From Orrella sp037026685 (GTDB taxonomy: Bacteria; Pseudomonadota; Gammaproteobacteria; Burkholderiales; Burkholderiaceae_B), in contig NZ_JBANET010000001.1 in assembly GCF_037026685.1 (NCBI RefSeq), forward strand, positions 1 through 64,000: a stretch of 64,000 bases of DNA, read 5' to 3'. The translations under genes and the position numbers were made by a program. Shown here piece by piece: positions 57,427 through 64,000 of this stretch. Under the pieces are notes generated by a model that was not told where the DNA came from, ran no database searches, and was given only the letters and a program-made list of their open reading frames with translations. The number at the start of each line of letters is the position of its first letter. Position 1 is the stretch's first letter.

Positions 57427-59972
57427 CACAGCGCCTCCTCGGCCACGGCCGCCTCGGGGCGTGCCGCCGGCCTGGGCTGCCCGCGCTCGGGCACCATGCG
57501 GATATCCGGGTCGCCTCGCCCGTCGTTCACGAAGGTGCGGAACCGCTTGCGTTTCTCGGGATCGGCCAGCGCGTTGGCCCATTCGCATTCGTAGCGCGCC
57601 ACCACCTGCTGCATCTGCGCCTCCAGTTCGGCGGCCAGGCCCAGGCTGTCCTCGATGACCACCTGCCTGAGGTAGTCCAGCCCCCCTTCGAGCGATTCGC
57701 GCCAGGCGGCCGTGCGCTGCAGCTTGTCGGCCGTGCGGATGTAGAACATCAGGAAGCGGTCGATATAGCGCAGCAGCGTGGCGTCGTCCAGGTCGGTGGC
57801 GAACAGTTCGGCATGGCGCGGGCGCATGCCGCCATTGCCGCACACGTACAGGTTCCAGCCCTTCTCGGTGGCGATCACGCCCACGTCCTTGCTCTGCGCC
57901 TCGGCGCATTCGCGCGTGCAGCCCGAGACCGCGAACTTGAGCTTGTGCGGCGCGCGCAGGCCCTTGTAGCGGTGCTCCAGGCGCAGCGCCATCTGCACGC
58001 TGTCCTGCACGCCGTAGCGGCACCAGGTGCTGCCCACGCAGGACTTGACCGTGCGGGTGGACTTGCCATAGGCATGGCCCGTCTCGAAGCCGGCCTCGAT
58101 CAGCTCGCCCCAGATCAGCGGCAGCTCGTGCAGCTGGGCGCCGAACAGGTCGATGCGCTGCCCGCCGGTGATCTTGGTGTAAAGCTTGTATTTCTTGGCC
58201 ACCGCCCCGATGGCCAGCAAGCCGTCGGGCGTGATTTCGCCGGCGGGGATGCGCGGCACCACCGAGTAGGTGCCGTCCTTCTGCATGTTGGCCATGAAGG
58301 TGTCGTTGGTGTCCTGCAGCGGCACCAGCGCCGGGTCCTGGATGGGCCGCGCCCAGCACGAGGCCAGGATGGAGGCCACGGTGGGCTTGCAGATGTCGCA
58401 GCCCACGGTGCCGCGTCCGTGGCGCGCCAGCAGCGTGCCGAAGTCCTCGATGCCCTGCACGCGCACGATGTCGTAGAGCTCGCGCCGGGTGTGCGCGAAG
58501 TGTTCGCACAGGCTTTTGTCCACCGCCACGCCGCGCTCGGCCAGCGCATGCTCGACCACCTGCTTGAGCAGCGCCGCGCAGCCGCCGCAGCCGGTGGCCG
58601 CCTTGGTGCAGGCCTTGACGGCGCCCAGGTCCGTACAGCCGCCGTCGATGGCCTGGGCGATGGCCGCCTTGCTGACGTTGTGGCACGAGCAGATGGTGGC
58701 GCCGGCCGGCAGCGCCTGCACGCCCAGCCTGGGGGCCGCGCCCGCCGCGGGCAGGATCAGCGAGGCCGGATCCCGCGGCGCCTCCAGGCCGTTCTGCACG
58801 TATTGCAGCAGCGTGTCGTAATAGCTGTTGTCGCCCACCAGCACGGCGCCCAGCACCCGCTTGCCGTCCTCGGAAACCACCAGCTTGCGGTAGCTTGCGC
58901 CCGCCTCGTCGATGTAGCGGTAGCTGCGCGCCCCGCGCGTGGCGCCGTGCGCATCGCCGATCGAGCCCACGTCCACGCCCAGCAGCTTGAGCTTGGTGGA
59001 CAGGTCCGCGCCGGTGAACGGCTCGCCGGGCGCATCGCACAGCAGCGCGGCCACGCGCCGGGCCATCTGGTAGCCGGGCGCCACCAGGCCGAAGCAGCTG
59101 CCTTGCCAGCTGGCGCATTCGCCGATGGCGTGGATGTGCGGGTCGCTGCTGCGGCAATCGTCGTCCACCTGCACGCCGCCGCGCGGGCCGATGGCCAGGC
59201 CGCCGCTGCGCGCCAGGCTGTCCTGCGCGCGGATGCCGGCCGAGAACACCACCAGGTCCGTCTCCAGGTATTGGCCGTCGCTGAAATTCATGCGGTAGCG
59301 ATAGTCCTGCCCGGCGGTGATCGACTGGGTGCTGCGCGACAGGTGCACGCCCACGCCCAGCGCCTGCACGCGGGCCTTGAGCGCCTCGCCGCCCAGTTCG
59401 TCCAGCTGCACCGGCATGAGCCGCGGCGCGAATTCGACCACCTCGGCCCGCAGGCCCAGCGACTTGAGGGCGTTGGCCGCCTCCAGGCCAAGCAATCCGC
59501 CGCCGACCACCACGCCGCGCCGCGCGCCGCGGGCCGCCTCGCGGATGCGGTCCAGGTCCTGCAAGGTGCGATAGACCAGCCGGGCGTTGCCCTGCGCCCC
59601 TTCGATGTTCGGCACGAAGGGATAGGAGCCGGTCGCCAGCACCAGCATGTCGTAGGGTTGGCTGCCCGAGCCGGTGTGCACGCGCTTGCGCTGGCGGTCG
59701 ATTCCCAGCACCGTCTGCCCCAGGTGCAGCGTCAGGCCGTCGCGGCGGTACAGGTCCGGCTCGCCCAGCGCCAGCGAGCCGGCGTCGCGTCCGGCGAAGT
59801 ATTCGGACAGGTGGACCCGGTCATAGGCCCGCTGCGGCTCTTCGCCGTAGACGTGGATGCGCCAGCGCGGCAAGGCGCCCAGCGCCAGCATCTGCTCGAC
59901 GAAATGATGGCCGACCATGCCGTTGCCCACGACCACGAGGGTGCGCGCGGCGCCAAGGGTTGCATCGTTCAT
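57426..59972 (-). CDS. nirB: Nitrite reductase (NADH) large subunit
   Basis: The 848-residue product has a FAD/NAD(P) pyridine nucleotide-disulfide reductase region at 1-400 ('LVVVGNGMVGHHFVEQML', 'GVVVGGGLLGLEAANAL'). A BFD-type [2Fe-2S] domain lies near 425-470 ('CSCHNVSKAAIAQAI', 'GCGGCAALLK'), and a sulfite/nitrite reductase ferredoxin-like region binds siroheme and [4Fe-4S] ('SCVGSTWCRYG' near 642, 'SGCTRECAEAQ' near 682). It reduces nitrite to ammonium in the cytoplasm. AAGGAG lies 6 bases before the ATG. Expression is likely governed by a sigma-54 promoter and a leader terminator upstream. No nitrate reductase gene is in the window. Confidence 0.95.
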   Translation of the reverse strand: MNDATLGAARTLVVVGNGMVGHHFVEQMLALGALPRWRIHVYGEEPQRAYDRVHLSEYFAGRDAGSLALGEPDLYRRDGLTLHLGQTVLGIDRQRKRVHTGSGSQPYDMLVLATGSYPFVPNIEGAQGNARLVYRTLQDLDRIREAARGARRGVVVGGGLLGLEAANALKSLGLRAEVVEFAPRLMPVQLDELGGEALKARVQALGVGVHLSRSTQSITAGQDYRYRMNFSDGQYLETDLVVFSAGIRAQDSLARSGGLAIGPRGGVQVDDDCRSSDPHIHAIGECASWQGSCFGLVAPGYQMARRVAALLCDAPGEPFTGADLSTKLKLLGVDVGSIGDAHGATRGARSYRYIDEAGASYRKLVVSEDGKRVLGAVLVGDNSYYDTLLQYVQNGLEAPRDPASLILPAAGAAPRLGVQALPAGATICSCHNVSKAAIAQAIDGGCTDLGAVKACTKAATGCGGCAALLKQVVEHALAERGVAVDKSLCEHFAHTRRELYDIVRVQGIEDFGTLLARHGRGTVGCDICKPTVASILASCWARPIQDPALVPLQDTNDTFMANMQKDGTYSVVPRIPAGEITPDGLLAIGAVAKKYKLYTKITGGQRIDLFGAQLHELPLIWGELIEAGFETGHAYGKSTRTVKSCVGSTWCRYGVQDSVQMALRLEHRYKGLRAPHKLKFAVSGCTRECAEAQSKDVGVIATEKGWNLYVCGNGGMRPRHAELFATDLDDATLLRYIDRFLMFYIRTADKLQRTAAWRESLEGGLDYLRQVVIEDSLGLAAELEAQMQQVVARYECEWANALADPEKRKRFRTFVNDGRGDPDIRMVPERGQPRPAARPEAAVAEEAL

Positions 59973-60039
59973 GGGTACTCCTTGCTCGGCAGCCCGCGGC
60001 CGGAAGCGGCCGCCGCTTGCCTGCGCGCGGCCCGGCGGC

Positions 60040-60079
60040 AAAACAAAAAAGCGCCACGAACCGCTGGGGTTCATGGCGC
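60040..60079 (-). terminator. Intrinsic terminator (attenuator) in the nirB leader
   Basis: On the minus strand GGCGCCATGAACC and GGTTCGTGGCGC form a stem (plus-strand arms 60068-60079 and 60051-60062, 11 of 12 pairs) with a 5-base loop. TTTTTTGTTTT follows. It lies 68-107 bases upstream of the nirB start and downstream of the sigma-54 promoter, so it would stop transcription before nirB unless prevented. A second hairpin, CCGCGC/GCGCGG (60110-60126), lies upstream of it in the leader and could be part of the ANTAR target. The operon itself encodes the likely antiterminator. Confidence 0.88.
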
Positions 60080-60143
60080 CTTTGCCGGTACTGCACGCAT
60101 TGTCCTGGACCGCGCGCCTTGCGCGGCCTTCGGCCTCTCCTAA

Positions 60144-60158
60144 GCAAGTGCCGTGCCA
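60144..60158 (-). promoter_or_regulatory. Sigma-54 (-24/-12) promoter of the nir operon
   Basis: Read on the minus strand the element is TGGCACG-GCAC-TTGC followed by TT, an exact match to the RpoN consensus TGGCACG-N4-TTGC. Transcription should start near 60132, giving a leader of about 160 bases that contains the terminator at 60040-60079. An NtrC-type site lies about 100 bases upstream of the start point. Confidence 0.88.
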
Positions 60159-60223
60159 GATGCGGCCGCCTCCCTGGCGCCCAGGCGCGCGGCCTGGCCC
60201 GGGCCCGGCGGCGCCCGATGCCC

Positions 60224-60238
60224 GCACCGCGCTGGTGC
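60224..60238. promoter_or_regulatory. NtrC-type enhancer site
   Basis: GCACC-GCGCT-GGTGC is the classic NtrC dyad (GCACC-N5-GGTGC), centred about 100 bases upstream of the predicted nirB start point, a typical enhancer distance. A second weaker half-match (TGCACC at 60242-60247 with GCACC at 60255-60259) lies just beyond. Together with the sigma-54 promoter this suggests nitrogen-limitation control. Confidence 0.75.
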
Positions 60239-60279
60239 CCGTGCACCGGACCGCGCACCAGCGCAGGGAACGAGGCACG

Positions 60280-61116
60280 CTACTCGAAAAGCATGGCCAG
60301 CAGCACCCCGAACAGCAGCGCCACGTAGCCCCGCGTATGCAGGCGGTCGCTGATGCGCGCCAGCCAGGGCGCGCCCAGCCGCACGCCCAGCCATGCGCTG
60401 GCCGACAGCACGGCGAAGGCGGCCAGGTCGATGTAGCCCAGGTGCCAGGCGCCCAGCCCGTCCGCCTGCTGGCCCAGCGCCGCATAGCCCAGCGTGCCGA
60501 CCACCGCCACCGGCAGGCTCAGGGGATTGGCGGCGGCCACGGCCTGTCGCATCGGCAGGCCGCGACGGCGCAGCAAGGGCACGGTCATGACGCTGCCGCC
60601 CACCCCGAGAAAGGTGGCCAGCGTGCCGATGACGGTACCGGCGGCGGCCTGCTGCGGATGGCGCAACGGCTGCGGCGCGGGCGCATCGGGGCGCAGCGTC
60701 ATGAAGCCCTGGCGCAGCAGGCAATCGGCCAGGGTGGCCGCCACGTAGGCGGCGAAGGCCCAGCGCAGCACCTGGTCCGGCACCTGGGTGCCCGACAGCG
60801 CGCCCAGCGCCGCGCCCAGGGCCACATACCAGAACAGCGGGAACAGGTGCGCCCAGGGCACGTTGCCGGCGGCATGGTGGCGCCGCGTGGCCGCCGCGGC
60901 GTTGACGATCATCACGCAGGTGGAAGTGGCCACGGCGATCAGCATGGCGGAGTCGGCGGCGGGCGAGCCGGCGGCTGGCGATGCGCCTGTCTCGTGGAAG
61001 GCCTTCAGGCACCGGTACAGGACCGGCACGACGATGAAGCCGCCGCCAAAGCCGAACAACACCGCCGTCACGCCGCTCAGGCAGCCGAAGACCGCGAGCA
61101 CCAGGTAAAGCATCAT
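60280..61116 (-). CDS. TauE/SafE family sulfite/organic anion exporter-like protein
   Basis: The 278-residue polytopic protein has two TauE/SafE repeats. The first carries 'VTAVLFGFGGGFIVVPVLY' and the second 'IGTLATFLGVGGSVMTVPLL'. The family exports sulfite, sulfoacetate or related anions. The chosen start is the first of two adjacent ATGs, with AGGGCGG upstream. It is divergent from an AraC regulator and upstream of the nir operon on the same strand, though the nir operon has its own promoter. Substrate unknown. Confidence 0.85.
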   Translation of the reverse strand: MMLYLVLAVFGCLSGVTAVLFGFGGGFIVVPVLYRCLKAFHETGASPAAGSPAADSAMLIAVATSTCVMIVNAAAATRRHHAAGNVPWAHLFPLFWYVALGAALGALSGTQVPDQVLRWAFAAYVAATLADCLLRQGFMTLRPDAPAPQPLRHPQQAAAGTVIGTLATFLGVGGSVMTVPLLRRRGLPMRQAVAAANPLSLPVAVVGTLGYAALGQQADGLGAWHLGYIDLAAFAVLSASAWLGVRLGAPWLARISDRLHTRGYVALLFGVLLAMLFE

Positions 61117-61245
61117 GATGGAACCGCCCTGAGGAAAAACAGACAGGGCTGCAGCGTAGGCCTGGCGCTGCTGGCCTGCTTGCGCGATACTGCCAAGCAA
61201 TGATTCGTTTCGGCCAATCTTGCCCGGGCCGCATGCCCGTCCGCC

Positions 61246-62041
61246 ATGCATAACGTCAGCGAAGCCGTCTTCGACGCGGTGGCGCGGCCGGTGGTCGCGG
61301 TCGCCCGCGACTATCCGCCCGACCACCAGCTGGATTGGCACAGCCATCGGCGCGCGCAACTGCTGTACGGCGCCACGGGACTGATGCAGGTCGATACGGC
61401 CCAGGGCAGCTGGACGGTGCCGCCCCAGCGCGCGGTCTGGATCCCGGCCGGCACGGCGCATGCGGTGCGCATGCTGGGCGTGCGCACCCGCAGCCTGTAC
61501 ATCGAGCCGCAGGCCTGCGCGGCGATGGCGCCGCGCTGCCGGGTCGTGGCCGTCACGCCGCTGGTGCGCGAACTGCTGCTGGCGGCCGTGGACCTGCCTG
61601 CCGAATACGACCAGGCCGGCCGCGACGGCCTGCTGATGGCCTTGCTGCTGGCCGAGCTGGCCGGCTTGCCGGACCTGCCGCTGCACCTGCCCTTGCCGGC
61701 CCATGCGGGATTGCGCCGGCTCTGCCGGGATTTCCTGGCCGCGCCCACGCTGGCCCAGACGCCCGAGCAATGGGCAGGCGCCTTGAACGTCAGCCTGCGC
61801 ACCTTCGCGCGGCTGTTTCGCAAGGAAACGGGCCTGGGTTTCCAGGCCTGGCGACAGCGGGCCTGCGTGCTGGGCGCCCTGCCCCGCCTGGCGGCCGGGC
61901 AGCCGGTGACGGCCATCGCGCTGGACATGGGCTACGACAGCCCGGGCGCCTTCGGCGCGATGTTCCGCCGCCTGCTGGGCGCCTCGCCCGCCCGCTATGC
62001 GCGCGGCCAGGCGCCCGCCCTGGCGGACGGCGCGACACCGC

Positions 62042-62058
<17 letters not shown>
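61246..62058 (+). CDS. AraC family transcriptional regulator (cupin type)
   Basis: The 270-residue product has an N-terminal cupin ('DWHSHRRAQLLYGATGLMQV', 'VWIPAGTAHAVRM') and a C-terminal double HTH ('NVSLRTFARLFRKETGLGF', 'AIALDMGYDSPGAFGAMFRR'). It resembles NimR-type repressors that sit divergent from an exporter gene, matching its position opposite the TauE/SafE gene. Its last 17 bases overlap the convergent serine acetyltransferase gene. Confidence 0.9.
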
Positions 62059-63034
<976 letters not shown>

Positions 63035-63223
63035 GGACTGCTCCTACTTCATGGCAGCGTCAAAGCATTCCATATTACCGGCTTGCGCCGGCCCAATACC
63101 CCTGCGGCCCGGGCGGTTTTGGCCGCCCCGCCTGGGCGTTGCGCGATTCTGGTAGGCTAGCAGGCCCGCGCGGGCCGCGACCGGTTCCCCGCCGCGGCTT
63201 GCCGCCTGCCCCGACCCTGCACC

Positions 63224-64000
63224 ATGCCCAGCCCCGCCCCCTTGTCCGACGCCCAGCGCGAAGCCGCCATCCCGGCAGGCATCGCCTGCATCATGGCCGG
63301 CATCTTCTTCCTGACCCTGAGCGACAGCCTGGCCAAGTGGCTGGGCCAGTTCTACGCGCCGATCCAGCTGCTGTTCATGCGCGGGGCGCTGGCGCTGCCC
63401 GTGGTCACCGTCCTGGTGCTGGCCTGGGGCGGCAGGCGCGCCCTGCGCACCCGCTATCTGGGCACCCACTTGCTGCGCGGGGCGGTCAACGTGGCTTCGG
63501 CCAGCTGTTTCTACCTGGGCCTGACCATGCTGCCGCTGGCCGAGACCACCGCCATCGCCTTCGCCGCGCCGCTGTGCGTCACGGCGCTGTCGGTGATCGC
63601 CTTCGGCGAGCGGGTCGATGCGCGGGCCTGGGCGGCGGTGCTGATCGGCTTTGTCGGGGTGCTCATCGTCGTGCGGCCGGGCATGGCGGGTTTCCAGCCC
63701 GCCGCCCTGCTGCCCTTGGCGACCGCGGTGGGCTACGCGGTGATGATGGTCAGCGCGCGCCGCATCGGCCCCGAGGAAGGCATGCTGACCACCATGTTCT
63801 ACATCGCGCTGGGCCAGGTGCTGGTCAGCGCCGCGGCCCAGCCCTGGTTCTGGCAGCCGGTGCAAAGCCAGCATGCGCTGGGCATTGCCGGCATCGCCCT
63901 GTTCAGCACGCTGGGCCTGGGCCTGATCACCCAGGGCTTTCGCATCGCCCCGGCCTCGGTGGTGGCGCCCTTTGACTACACCGGCCTGATCTGGGCGGCG
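63224..64000 (+). CDS. EamA/DMT family transporter, truncated by the window end
   Basis: The frame is open from ATG 63224 to the last base, giving 259 residues with eight or nine helices. It has EamA repeats: 'AGIFFLTLSDSLAKWLGQFY', 'NVASASCFYLGLTMLPLAET' and 'IGFVGVLIVVRPG'. The C-terminal helix or two lie outside the window. It is a likely small-metabolite exporter of unknown substrate. It is divergent from the serine acetyltransferase gene, with about 190 bases between them. Confidence 0.85.
   Translation, partial: MPSPAPLSDAQREAAIPAGIACIMAGIFFLTLSDSLAKWLGQFYAPIQLLFMRGALALPVVTVLVLAWGGRRALRTRYLGTHLLRGAVNVASASCFYLGLTMLPLAETTAIAFAAPLCVTALSVIAFGERVDARAWAAVLIGFVGVLIVVRPGMAGFQPAALLPLATAVGYAVMMVSARRIGPEEGMLTTMFYIALGQVLVSAAAQPWFWQPVQSQHALGIAGIALFSTLGLGLITQGFRIAPASVVAPFDYTGLIWAA

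Overview
The window is GC-rich, densely packed chromosomal DNA from a betaproteobacterium. A Bordetella/Achromobacter-like member of the Alcaligenaceae is the best guess, judged from gene content and protein character only. No rRNA, tRNA, insertion sequence, prophage or CRISPR array was seen.

Layout. 0-6 kb: DoxX, several small proteins, an OB-fold stress protein, a DUF2946 protein, and a TonB-dependent siderophore receptor followed by a PepSY membrane protein. 6.1-9 kb: a 13-bp tandem repeat, azlCD, an unknown gene, a dif-like XerCD site at 7884-7911, and an Rpn/YhgA-type nuclease gene. 9-18 kb: a TRAP transporter with a polysaccharide-deacetylase-like hydrolase and an amidase, a divergent LysR regulator, a second amidase and an EamA transporter. 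18-24 kb: a GGDEF-EAL protein, then a coupled ybhP-clsB-ybhN membrane-lipid operon with a small acidic protein in front. 24-26.7 kb: two divergent sigma-54 activators. 27-44.5 kb: a glycogen/trehalose operon, glgA-glgE-mak-glgB-glgX-treZ-malQ-treY. 44.5-48.3 kb: xerD, a DJ-1/PfpI protein and two c-type cytochromes. 48.6-54.9 kb: an eight-gene operon whose order and families match Pseudomonas fpvGHJK-fpvCDEF, the periplasmic siderophore-iron reduction and release system. 54.9-60.2 kb: a nitrite-assimilation operon nirB-nirD-cobA-nasR. 60.3-64 kb: TauE/SafE exporter, AraC regulator, serine acetyltransferase and a truncated DMT transporter.

Main observations. (1) The dif-like site shares 18 consecutive bases with E. 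coli dif. KOPS-type octamers (GGGNAGGG) switch strand across it, so the window probably spans the replication terminus; XerD is encoded 37 kb away. (2) The nir operon has a near-consensus sigma-54 promoter, an upstream NtrC-type dyad and an intrinsic terminator in its leader. Its last gene encodes a NIT-ANTAR antiterminator, which suggests a self-reinforcing switch. (3) The glycogen/trehalose operon is preceded by a near-consensus sigma-54 promoter directly downstream of an orphan sigma-54 activator. It carries a GlgE fused to a degenerate amylase-like domain and a free-standing maltokinase, with no TreS in the window. (4) An fpv-like iron-release cassette sits in an organism with no visible pyoverdine genes.

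Functionally the window combines iron scavenging (receptor, two PepSY proteins, fpv-like cassette), nitrogen assimilation under NtrC-type control, storage-carbon cycling between glycogen and trehalose, and chromosome-dimer resolution. Family assignments rest on motifs read by eye; no database search was run.
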